Shown: in pieces, positions 1 to 6,522 of the stretch
Numbering within the stretch: the stretch's first letter is position 1
How the letters are laid out: each line of letters starts with the position of its first letter
Assembly (NCBI GenBank): GCA_012517025.1
Contig: JAAYVT010000473.1
Span: 1-15,445 of the forward strand
Source of the DNA: Phyllobacteriaceae bacterium
Lineage (GTDB): Bacteria; Pseudomonadota; Alphaproteobacteria; Rhizobiales; Ancalomicrobiaceae
Direction of reading: 5' to 3'
DNA: 15,445 bases
The notes under the pieces: generated by a model
The model's input: only the letters and a program-made list of their open reading frames with translations
What the model was told of the DNA's origin: nothing
Databases searched by the model: none
Program-made: the position numbers and the translations under genes

Positions 1-549
1 CCGTCGCGCCGCGTCGCGGACGATGCCGTTGGCGCCGGGGATGCCGTCGGCGACGGTGGTGAAGGCGCCGGTGGTCGGGTCGACGCGCCAGACGACGCCG
101 CGCAGGGTGTCGCTGACCAGGAGGGCGTCCGCCGTCGCGGCGACGTCGTTGAGCAGGGTCGGGCCGCCGGGCGGAACCTTCGCCGCGAAGACCTGCCGGC
201 GCGTCGCGAGGTCGAAGCCGACCAGCCGGTCGACGTCGGCGACCCACAGCCGGCCGGCGAACATCGCCATGCCCTTCGGCGCGTCGAGCCGATCGCCGCC
301 GGTCGGCAGGGCGTGGAGCGCGACGATGCGGCCGTCGGCGTCGAGCTCGGAGACGAAGCCGTCGCCGTCGTGGGCGAGCGGATCGAGCTTCGCGCCGAGG
401 TTCGACACGAAGCGGCGATCGCCGTCGATCAGCACGCTCTCGGGGTTGGCGAAGCCGGACACCACCCGGAGCTCGGAGGCGGCGTGGGCCCGCGGTCCGG
501 CGAGGGTGACGGCGAGGGCGAGGAGGAGGGCGGACGTCGATCGTCGCAT
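1..549 (-). CDS. SMP-30/NHL-like beta-propeller protein, exported, partial (C-terminus off the left edge)
   Basis: The reading frame is open from an ATG at 549 to the window edge (183 codons, no stop), so only the N-terminal part is present. A GGAG ribosome site lies about 8 bases before the ATG. Residues 1 to about 23 form a signal peptide: Arg-Arg, then a Leu/Ala-rich stretch, then Ala-His-Ala before Ala-Ser. The mature part has repeats of the type found in SMP-30/gluconolactonase and NHL propellers: NPESVLIDGDRRFVSNLG, then DGFVSELDADGRIV, LDAPKGMAMFAGRLWVAD, TLLNDVAATADALLVSDT and IPGANGIV. The alternation of 'define start point, report value, move to next blade' is characteristic. Such proteins are periplasmic sugar-lactone hydrolases or sensors of unknown ligand. 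The catalytic metal site cannot be judged from this fragment. It is divergent from an AraC regulator, which may control it. I am confident of the fold class, not of any reaction. Confidence 0.8.
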   Translation of the reverse strand, partial: MRRSTSALLLALAVTLAGPRAHAASELRVVSGFANPESVLIDGDRRFVSNLGAKLDPLAHDGDGFVSELDADGRIVALHALPTGGDRLDAPKGMAMFAGRLWVADVDRLVGFDLATRRQVFAAKVPPGGPTLLNDVAATADALLVSDTLRGVVWRVDPTTGAFTTVADGIPGANGIVRDAARR

Positions 550-684
550 GGGAACACTCCGGTTCGAGACGACGGCAGAGTGCGGGAGACGACGCGGCCG
601 AACGGCTCCGCGGCGATCGAAGATGAACCCGTTCCGGTCACGCCGCCTTTGCCGGCGCCGTGTCGCCCGCCTATCTTCGGGGGC
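550..684. promoter_or_regulatory. Divergent intergenic region between the propeller gene and the AraC regulator
   Basis: This 135-base gap separates two divergently transcribed genes, so both promoters should lie here. I see no clear -35/-10 pair or strong inverted repeat. The assignment rests on geometry alone. Confidence 0.4.
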
Positions 685-1548
685 ATGACGGATCGACCCT
701 CTTCCCCTCTCGCGCTCCGCGCCGCCCTGCTCGCCGGTCTCGCCCGCTTCCGCCGCGAGGGCGTGGCGGGCACGACGCCGCATGCGCCGGGGCTCTTCTC
801 CTACTGCGCGCTGACGCGGGAGCGACTGTCGTCGGTGCGCCTGCCGCGGCCGGTGGTCGGCATCGTCCTGTCCGGCGCCAAGGAGGTTTGGCGCGGCGAG
901 ACGGCCGAGCGGCTTTCCTCGGGGACGCTGTTCGTGCTGCCCGCCGAGGTCGATCTCGACATCGTCAACGAGCCGGCCGAGGGCTCGGGGCTCTATCAGT
1001 CGTTGGTCTTGGAGATCGCGCCGGAGGCGGTGCCGGATCTCGACGCCGGCGAGACCGAGCCGGCGGCGGGTGGGTCGGTCGCGGTGGCGCTGACGGCGGG
1101 TCTGGTCGAGGCGACGGTGCACGCCGCCCGCGCCATCGAGGACGGCCCGGCCGGCGCCACGGTGCGCACCGCGCGGCTCGCCGAATTGTTGGCGTTGCTG
1201 CACGACGCGCCGGCGGCACGGCCGCTGTTCGATCTGTCGGTGGCGGAGCGGGTGGCGCGGTTGGTGCGCGGCGGGCTCGACCGGGATTGGACGGCGGCGG
1301 AGGTGGCGCGGCGGCTGGCGTTGTCGGAATCGACGTTGCGGCGGCGGCTCGCCGCCGAGGGGAGCACCTTCTCGGCCCTGCTGCGACGCGAGCGGATGGA
1401 GGCGGCCCGGCGGTTGATGGCGCGCGGCGCGGCGAGCGGGGCGGCGGCGCTCGCCGTCGGTTACGCCTCACGCACCCATTTCGCCCGGGCGTTCCGCGCG
1501 GCTTTCGGTGGCAACCCGGCGCAGGCGGCGGGACGGAACGCGCCCTGA
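685..1548 (+). CDS. AraC-family transcriptional regulator
   Basis: A 287-residue cytoplasmic DNA-binding regulator. The frame opens far upstream, but the start at 685 (after a weak GGGGG) gives a protein of normal family length and leaves room for the divergent promoter. Residues 30-125 form an AraC_N-type cupin sensor domain (the LPRPVVGIVLSGAKEVWRGE region is the usual 'plain ligand pocket' strand pattern). Residues about 185-285 are the double helix-turn-helix: the first helix pair is WTAAEVARRLALSESTLRRR and the second lies near ALAVGYASRTHFARAFRAAFG, ending in the family's G-x-x-P. No effector can be deduced. Its divergence from the exported propeller gene makes that gene the best candidate target. 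It converges on the GT-C-like membrane gene, with 99 bases between their stops. Confidence 0.85.
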   Translation: MTDRPSSPLALRAALLAGLARFRREGVAGTTPHAPGLFSYCALTRERLSSVRLPRPVVGIVLSGAKEVWRGETAERLSSGTLFVLPAEVDLDIVNEPAEGSGLYQSLVLEIAPEAVPDLDAGETEPAAGGSVAVALTAGLVEATVHAARAIEDGPAGATVRTARLAELLALLHDAPAARPLFDLSVAERVARLVRGGLDRDWTAAEVARRLALSESTLRRRLAAEGSTFSALLRRERMEAARRLMARGAASGAAALAVGYASRTHFARAFRAAFGGNPAQAAGRNAP

Positions 1549-1647
1549 TCGGTCCGGCGACCGCCGCGGCGCCGTTCGATCGGCGCGCGACGGCGGGATC
1601 CGAGACGGCACGACGAGCCGTAGGACGGCGCCGACTTCGTCGCCGGT

Positions 1648-3156
1648 TCAGGGGGCGTTGGGCATCGCCGTGGGCACGCCGCGCGTCTGCGACACCCAGC
1701 GTGCGAAGCCGAAATGCGACGGGCGCAGCCCGAGGCGCGAAAACACGTCGGTCCAGATCGTCGACGTCTGCGCGACGACGAAGCCGGGCGGCGGGGTCGC
1801 CGCTGCGTCGGCGGAGCGCAGGGCGTAGTAGACGTCGCAGGTCGCCGGGTCGGGGGCGGCGGGGGCCTCGGCCAGGCGCAGCGACACCGCGATCCGGCGG
1901 GCGAGGTCGGGTCGATCGACGGCGGCGAGCGCGGCGGCGGCGGCGCAGACCGACCGTCCCGCAGCGAGGTCGGCCGCGACGGCGGCGGCGAGATCGGCGC
2001 GCGAGACGGCGATGCGCGGGCGGTCGACGAGCGCCTGGGCCGTCCACACCGCGATTCCCGCGAGCGCCGCGAGGCCGAGGGCGAAGACCGCAGGATCGGT
2101 GAGGCGGCGCAGGCGCGATCGGCCGGGCGCGGCGACCACGAGGCTGGCGGCGATCGATACGCTGGTCAGGTTGTAGTAGGTCGCCGGGATGCGCACCGCC
2201 GTACGGTGGAGGAGGAGGGCGCCGACCAAGCCGATCAATCCCGCCCAGGCGAGGCGCATGGGCGAGGTGGCGTCGGGCGCCGGCAGCGACGTCGCCCAGA
2301 CGCCGGCGATCACCACCGACGCGAACAGGCCGAAGCCGGGCAGGAAGCGATCGGCGAGGAAATAGCGGGCGAGGCCGGTGGTGTCGGTGCGTGCCATGGT
2401 GATGCGGCCGGCCTCGGCGATGCCGGCGAGCCAGGTCGCGGCGTCGCCGTGGAAGACCAGCCCGACGAGTGCCGCGAAGGTGCAGACGAAGCCGGCGGCG
2501 GCGGCGGCGATTCGGGCGGCGAGCACGGCGAGGGGTGGGCGGCGGTCGATCGCCAACGTCGCCAGGAACGCGGCGAGGGAGAAGCCGACCAGGACGGCCG
2601 CCGCCGGATGGGTGCAGGCGAGCGTCGCCAGGAGCGCCCCGACGAGGGCGCTGCGTGCGGGCGCGGCGGGGAAGCGGCGCGCGAGATCGACGCACAGGAC
2701 GACGATCGCGCCGGTTTCCAGGGTGGCGAGCACCTCCGGGCGCGAGCGGGCGTCGAGCATCAGGGCGATCGCGACCGCCACCACGGCGGCGGCGCGCAGC
2801 GGCGAGAGGCCGAGGGCGCGGGCGTAGAGGGCCGTCGCCACGACGGTCGTGGCGGCGAGGAGATCGAGGGCGAGGCGGACGCCGTCCCAACCGCCGCCGA
2901 GCGGCCGGGCGAGCGCGCCGATCAGCCAGGGCTGGAGGAAGCCGTGCCAATCGAACGTCCGGTCGAAACCGCCCTGCATCCACGGGTTGGCGAGGTGTCC
3001 GGTCTCCGCCATCCACCAGCTCGCCGGCAGGAAATAGGCGTGATCGGAGACCAGCGGGAACGGCACCGCCCCGCGCAGCAGCACGATCAGCAGGCCGCCG
3101 GCGACGGCGAGCAGCAGCGGCGCGGCGGCGGTCGCGGATTTCGGCCGGGGCGTCAC
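1648..3156 (-). CDS. Polytopic GT-C-like membrane glycosyltransferase (candidate lipid-linked-sugar transferase)
   Basis: A 502-residue integral membrane protein. I chose the GTG at 3156 because AGGG lies 8 bases before it and the first membrane helix (LLLAVAGGLLIVLL, residues 14-27) begins right after a short basic tail. About ten further hydrophobic segments follow to about residue 385. The first extracytoplasmic loop has VSDHAYF with Asp38 in the position where GT-C enzymes (ArnT/PMT_2 and related families) carry the catalytic acid, followed by an aromatic-rich loop (FDWHGFLQPW). The last roughly 120 residues form a soluble C-terminal domain with two cysteines. Such enzymes move a sugar from a polyprenyl-phosphate carrier to an acceptor on the outer face of the inner membrane. 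It follows the HAD-UbiA gene by 29 bases, presumably in the same transcript, so the donor may be a polyprenyl-phosphate pentose. The substrate is an inference and the family call is moderate. Confidence 0.7.
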   Translation of the reverse strand: MTPRPKSATAAAPLLLAVAGGLLIVLLRGAVPFPLVSDHAYFLPASWWMAETGHLANPWMQGGFDRTFDWHGFLQPWLIGALARPLGGGWDGVRLALDLLAATTVVATALYARALGLSPLRAAAVVAVAIALMLDARSRPEVLATLETGAIVVLCVDLARRFPAAPARSALVGALLATLACTHPAAAVLVGFSLAAFLATLAIDRRPPLAVLAARIAAAAAGFVCTFAALVGLVFHGDAATWLAGIAEAGRITMARTDTTGLARYFLADRFLPGFGLFASVVIAGVWATSLPAPDATSPMRLAWAGLIGLVGALLLHRTAVRIPATYYNLTSVSIAASLVVAAPGRSRLRRLTDPAVFALGLAALAGIAVWTAQALVDRPRIAVSRADLAAAVAADLAAGRSVCAAAAALAAVDRPDLARRIAVSLRLAEAPAAPDPATCDVYYALRSADAAATPPPGFVVAQTSTIWTDVFSRLGLRPSHFGFARWVSQTRGVPTAMPNAP

Positions 3157-3185
3157 GACGTCGTCCCTCTCTCGGTCACGGCACC

Positions 3186-4613
3186 TCACCAGTTCACGGT
3201 GGCGGCGAGTAGGATGAGACAGACCAGCACGAAGGCCGCCCGGCTGTTGTGATCGCGCAGCGCGAACACCACCGGATCGTCGTCGACGAGGCGGCGTTCC
3301 GCCATGAGGATCATGCGGCCGATCCAATACATCAGGACCGGACAGACGAGCCACAGCAGTTCGTGGTGCACGTAGAGCCGTCGGACGTTGTCGGAGGAGA
3401 TGTAGAGCGCGAGGACCGTCACGGCGTTGAACCCGGAGGCGGCGGCCAGGGCGGCGACGACGCCGAGATCGGACTTGTGGTAGTTGCGGTTGGTCGCCTC
3501 GTGCAGGTGGGCGTCGATGCGCGCGGTCAATTCGACGTGGCGCTTGATCAAGGCCAGCGCGGTGAAGACGAACATCGAGAAGCCGAGCAGCCATTCCGAC
3601 ACCGGCACGGCGATCGCCGCCGCGCCCGCCATCACCCGCAAGGTGTAGAGCGCGGCGAGGGTGATCGCGTCGATCAGCATCTTGCGCTTGAGGCTGAAGG
3701 AATAGGCGGTCGTCAGGGCGAGGTAGCCGGCCAAGACACCGGTCAGGGGCCAGGACACCGCCATGCCGACGATCAGCGACAGGGCCGTCAGAGCCGCGGC
3801 GACGAGCGGCGCGGCGAGGATGGGCACGGTGCCGGCGGCCAGCGGCCGCAGCCGCTTGGTGGGGTGCCGGCGATCGGCGTCGACGTCGACGAGGTCGTTG
3901 ACGACGTAGATCGACGAGGCCGCCAGCGAGAAGGCGACGCAGGCGAAGAGGCTCGCCAGAATCGAGATCGCATCGAAACTGTGCGAGGTCACCAGGGGCA
4001 CGAAGACCAGGGCGTTCTTGGCCCACTGGTGCGGGCGGAGCAACTTCACCCAGGCCCGCCACGAGTGCTCCGGCGGCTCGATCACGACGGCGTTCGGGTC
4101 GAGGGCGGCGAGGGCGGCGCGGGTCGAGCGCGACGGTCGCACCGCGAAGCGGCGGCGGCACACCGCCCAGATCGGCAGATCGGCGCGGTCGTTGCCGACG
4201 TAGTCGAAATTCTTCGCGCCGAAGGCCTCGACCAGCCGGAGCGCCTTGGTCTCGCCGGAGAGGTTCACGACGTCGTCGGAGGCGAACCACCCGTCGGCGC
4301 CGACGTGCTCGGCCACCGCCGCGACGTAGCGCCGGTTGCCGGCCGAGGCGACCCAGACGCGACGGCCGTCGCGGCGGGCTTCGGCGACGAGCGCCGACAC
4401 CGCGTCGTCGTAGGGCAGCAGGGCGGCGTCGAGCAGGGTGTCGGCGGCGATCGCCGCCTTGAGCGCCGCCTTGCCGCGCCGCAACAGGTCGGGGATCTCG
4501 GCGAGACGCCGTGGCCGGGCGGCGATCCAGGCGACGCCGGTTTCGACCAACAGATCGGAGCGCACCAGCGTGCCGTCGAGGTCGACGATCAACGGAATGT
4601 CTTCTTCGGCCAT
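3186..4613 (-). CDS. HAD-UbiA fusion, decaprenyl-phosphate phosphoribosyltransferase-like
   Basis: A 475-residue two-domain protein. Residues 1-180 are a HAD hydrolase with all four motifs: DLDGT (Asp11, Asp13), Ser90, Lys123 and GNDRAD (Asp142, Asp145), so the phosphatase site looks intact. Residues about 185-475 are a UbiA-type membrane prenyltransferase with eight or nine helices: LRPHQWAKNALVFVP, then the first Asp motif NDLVDVDADRRHPTKRLRP (239-257) and the second motif DAITLAALYTLRVMAG (315-330). The RHPTKRLRP-x-AAG run is typical of the DPPR-synthase branch (mycobacterial Rv3806c, rhizobial NoeC) rather than ubiquinone or heme branches. The expected reaction is transfer of phosphoribose from PRPP to polyprenyl phosphate. 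The fused HAD could then remove the 5-phosphate. The start at 4613 puts the HAD motif at its usual N-terminal place, though its ribosome site is weak. The next gene is a GT-C-like protein. Confidence 0.85.
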   Translation of the reverse strand: MAEEDIPLIVDLDGTLVRSDLLVETGVAWIAARPRRLAEIPDLLRRGKAALKAAIAADTLLDAALLPYDDAVSALVAEARRDGRRVWVASAGNRRYVAAVAEHVGADGWFASDDVVNLSGETKALRLVEAFGAKNFDYVGNDRADLPIWAVCRRRFAVRPSRSTRAALAALDPNAVVIEPPEHSWRAWVKLLRPHQWAKNALVFVPLVTSHSFDAISILASLFACVAFSLAASSIYVVNDLVDVDADRRHPTKRLRPLAAGTVPILAAPLVAAALTALSLIVGMAVSWPLTGVLAGYLALTTAYSFSLKRKMLIDAITLAALYTLRVMAGAAAIAVPVSEWLLGFSMFVFTALALIKRHVELTARIDAHLHEATNRNYHKSDLGVVAALAAASGFNAVTVLALYISSDNVRRLYVHHELLWLVCPVLMYWIGRMILMAERRLVDDDPVVFALRDHNSRAAFVLVCLILLAATVNW

Positions 4614-5013
4614 GCGATCGCTCGGTTTCCGGTCGGTCGTCGTCCGATCCGCGTCCCGGCCCGACCGGCGGCGGTCGGGCGGCGGGACGGACGCCGACAC
4701 TGGTAAAATACCGGGAGAATACTCACGACAGGTTGCGCCGCGGGATATTCGCCGACCATGGTAAACGGCGGCGATCGGTCTCGAGGCATCCAAGGCGTTC
4801 GGTGACCGGCGTCGTACCGGCGTGCTGCGCCGCGATCGGTCGCGGGAGGAAGAGAGCCCGTGCCGCATTCGACGTCGCCTCCGGACGGGTCGAAGGTCGG
4901 CTGCGGGATCGGACATCGCCCACCGCGAAGCACGCGGGAGGCCTCGGTGATCTCGCCGAATTTTCGGGGACGTGTGCCGGGCGGGAGAGGGTGCCGCCGC
5001 GAGATCGGAGGGC
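4614..5013. other. Gene-free spacer upstream of the HAD-UbiA gene
   Basis: No reading frame here has protein-like composition; all long frames are Arg/Ser-rich shadows. It contains an 8-bp perfect stem (GCCCGACC at 4659-4666, GGTCGGGC at 4673-4680, loop GGCGGC) that would lie in the leader of the HAD-UbiA transcript. A short AT-rich island at about 4700-4765 (GGTAAAATACC, GAGAATACTC, GGGATATTC) is the likeliest promoter zone for the minus-strand operon, but I could not fix a -35/-10 pair. Confidence 0.45.
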
Positions 5014-5268
5014 TCAGGCTGCTCGGGGCGCCTCGAGCGAGGGGGCGTTCGCTTCGGCGAACGAGCGAGCGGTGTCGAGCGTGTCGAAGACTGGAGTGTA
5101 ATTCGGCGGCAACAACGTCGCCGAACGTGCATCGAGGGCCGCCAATTCGAAAATCGGCCGGCCGTCGGAGCTCGAGGAGAAAGAAATCTCCCAGTGCCCC
5201 CAATCAGTAGATTTTCGCCAGATACCAGCGTCGATCTGGCGCCATGACGATACTGTCGCAGCTACCAT
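5014..5268 (-). CDS. Small hypothetical protein (84 aa)
   Basis: A short protein I do not recognise. Unlike the surrounding random frames it has balanced composition and plausible secondary structure: WRQIDAGIWRKSTDWGHWEI, then a strand with SSSSDGRPIFELAALDAR, then LLPPNYTPVFDTLDTARSFAEA. The last part looks like a helix that closes a small alpha/beta domain. The ATG at 5268 is preceded by AGAGGT with 6 bases between, a good ribosome site, and this decides the start over codons further upstream. There is no signal peptide, membrane segment or cysteine pair. A perfect 20-bp palindrome lies 18 bases upstream of the start codon and may be its operator. It stands alone between two unrelated operons. 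I rate it as probably real but unverified. Confidence 0.55.
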   Translation of the reverse strand: MVAATVSSWRQIDAGIWRKSTDWGHWEISFSSSSDGRPIFELAALDARSATLLPPNYTPVFDTLDTARSFAEANAPSLEAPRAA

Positions 5269-5665
5269 TTTCGGACCTCTGTTGACGTTCCATGTCGACA
5301 TGGAACCATGGAATTCTACCTGAGACCGGCGCATCAGTCAAAAGTCGTAGGCCGGGCGCGGCCATCCCCTTGAAAGCAGAGGGCTCTCGGTCGGCGCGGC
5401 GCGCCGCCGTCGATGCCGCGGCGCGGAAAAACGGTGGTGATTTCGGGGTGCGGCCGCGCCGGGAGCGCGATCGGACCTCGATACGGCCGCGCGATGCGAG
5501 CCGTTCGGTTTCCCGTCGCAGCCGATGCTCACCCGGACTTTCATTGAAAACATTCATATATTTCGCCTTCCGACGCAGCTCGGCCGCATCGTCGCGACCG
5601 GAATTGAACAAATGATGAGCAGAAATCTGCCTGCACAATGCGCTTGCGCGAAGGGTCGTCGGCTC
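5269..5665. other. Non-coding spacer with AT-rich patches
   Basis: Apart from the palindrome at 5287-5306 and the promoter at its right end, nothing here is supported as a gene. The minus-strand frame across 5204-5638 is Arg/Ser-rich and lacks domain-like composition. AT-rich patches such as ATTCATATATTT near 5550 stand out against the local GC background and suggest promoter or low-constraint DNA. Confidence 0.4.
5287..5306. repeat. Perfect 20-bp palindrome, candidate operator
   Basis: GTTCCATGTCGACATGGAAC reads identically on both strands. A further direct copy of the half-site CATGGAA follows at 5307-5313, giving three half-sites (TTCCATG at 5288-5294, CATGGAA at 5299-5305 and 5307-5313). 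It sits just upstream of the ribosome site of the small minus-strand gene, where a repressor would block transcription. The bound protein is unknown. Confidence 0.55.
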
Positions 5666-5671
5666 TAATAT
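5644..5671 (+). promoter_or_regulatory. Sigma-70-type promoter of the racemase-ABC-amidase operon
   Basis: TTGCGC at 5644-5649 and TAATAT at 5666-5671 are separated by 16 bases. They lie immediately upstream of the TGAATTA repeat block, which would overlap the transcription start. Position and match are good, but this is a prediction by eye. Confidence 0.5.
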
Positions 5672-5695
5672 TGAATTATGAATTACAAATTACGA
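5670..5695. promoter_or_regulatory. Candidate GntR/FCD operator, site A (TGAATTA repeats)
   Basis: This AT-rich block contains TGAATTATGAATTAC followed by AAATTACGA, i.e. three related heptamers at about 7-8 base steps. TGAATTAT and ATGAATTAC both recur at 10476-10498, ahead of the GntR gene. It directly follows the putative -10 box, the classic position for repression. Confidence 0.55.
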
Positions 5696-5706
5696 GAGTG
5701 TGGATC

Positions 5707-6522
5707 GTGACCGAACCTCAGTCGCCGACGTCCCGGCTCGCGACGGGACCCGCCCGCCGCCGCATCGGCATGCTGACCCCGTCCTCGAACACGGTGCTCG
5801 AGCCGGTCAGTGCCGCGATGCTGCGCGACTTGCCCGAGGTCTCCGTCCATTTCGGCCGCTTCCGGGTGACCGAGATCGCGCTCTCGGAGGCGGCGCTCGG
5901 CCAATTCGGCGACGCGCCGATGCTCGAGGCGGCGCGTCTGCTCGCCGACGCGCGGGTCGACACGATCTGCTGGAACGGCACTTCCGCCGCGTGGCTCGGG
6001 CTCGACCGCGACCGCGATCTCTGCGCCGCGATCACGGCGACGACCGGGGTTTCCGCGACCTCGTCGGTCGCCGCGATGATCGAGGGGTTGCGGCTCGCCG
6101 GGATCGGGAAGGTCGGGGTGGTGTCGCCCTACACCGCCGACGTCCAGGAGAAGATCGTCGAGACGCTCGGCGGCGAGGGGTTCGAGGTGACGGCCGAACG
6201 CCATCTCGGCATCTGCGACAACTTCTCGTTCGGCACCGTGGCGCCGGCCGAGATCGAGCGGATGGCGCGCGAGGTCGCGGCGGCGGGGGTCGGCGCTCTG
6301 CTGGTTCTGTGCACCAATCTGCGGGCGATGCCCTTCGTTCCGGCGTTGGAACGCGATTTCGACGTGGTGGTGCTCGATTCGGTGGCGACGGCGGTCTGGG
6401 GCAGCCTCCGGGCGATCGGTGTCGATCCGGCTCGGCTCGCCGGATGGGGGCGGTTGTTCGCGCCCGGCTTCGGGGCGATCGCGACCGCCGCCGCACCCCT
6501 CCTGCAGGAGGTGGACGAATGA
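5707..6522 (+). CDS. Asp/Glu racemase-superfamily enzyme, arylmalonate decarboxylase / maleate isomerase-like
   Basis: A 271-residue cytoplasmic enzyme. I chose the GTG at 5707 because GAGAG lies 8 bases before it. The ATG at 5638 would make protein out of the promoter and operator. Residues 20-33 (IGMLTPSSNTVLEP) are the substrate-carboxylate loop of the maleate isomerase/AMDase family. Where two-cysteine members have Cys-Thr-Ser, this protein reads Gly91-Thr92-Ser93 (CWNGTSAAWLG). Tyr142 sits in SPYT, and the second catalytic position is Cys202 in LCTNLRAMP. A Gly-Thr-Ser plus a single Cys is the arrangement of arylmalonate decarboxylase (Gly74, Thr75, Ser76, Cys188). The CTN segment instead resembles maleate isomerase. 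It likely acts on a small dicarboxylate or malonate-type compound. It is first in an operon with an importer and an amidase, and overlaps the ATPase gene by 4 bases. Confidence 0.8.
   Translation: MTEPQSPTSRLATGPARRRIGMLTPSSNTVLEPVSAAMLRDLPEVSVHFGRFRVTEIALSEAALGQFGDAPMLEAARLLADARVDTICWNGTSAAWLGLDRDRDLCAAITATTGVSATSSVAAMIEGLRLAGIGKVGVVSPYTADVQEKIVETLGGEGFEVTAERHLGICDNFSFGTVAPAEIERMAREVAAAGVGALLVLCTNLRAMPFVPALERDFDVVVLDSVATAVWGSLRAIGVDPARLAGWGRLFAPGFGAIATAAAPLLQEVDE

Noticed and set aside
1549..1647. Bidirectional terminator between the convergent AraC and GT-C-like genes
   Set aside because: Only short imperfect GC-rich inverted repeats, no T-run on either strand.
965..3016. Very long minus-strand frame (over 600 codons) and equally long plus-strand frames opposite the membrane genes
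   Set aside because: Composition is Arg/Pro/Ala-rich with no domain pattern. These are GC-rich antisense shadows of the AraC and GT-C-like genes.
5204..5638. Minus-strand frame of 144 codons in the middle spacer
   Set aside because: Overlaps the better supported 84-aa gene, is Arg/Ser-rich, has no good ribosome site and would span the palindrome.
5638..5706. Upstream ATG as start of the racemase-family gene
   Set aside because: The extra residues would be encoded by the TTGCGC/TAATAT promoter and the TGAATTA block. The GTG at 5707 has a ribosome site and fits family length.
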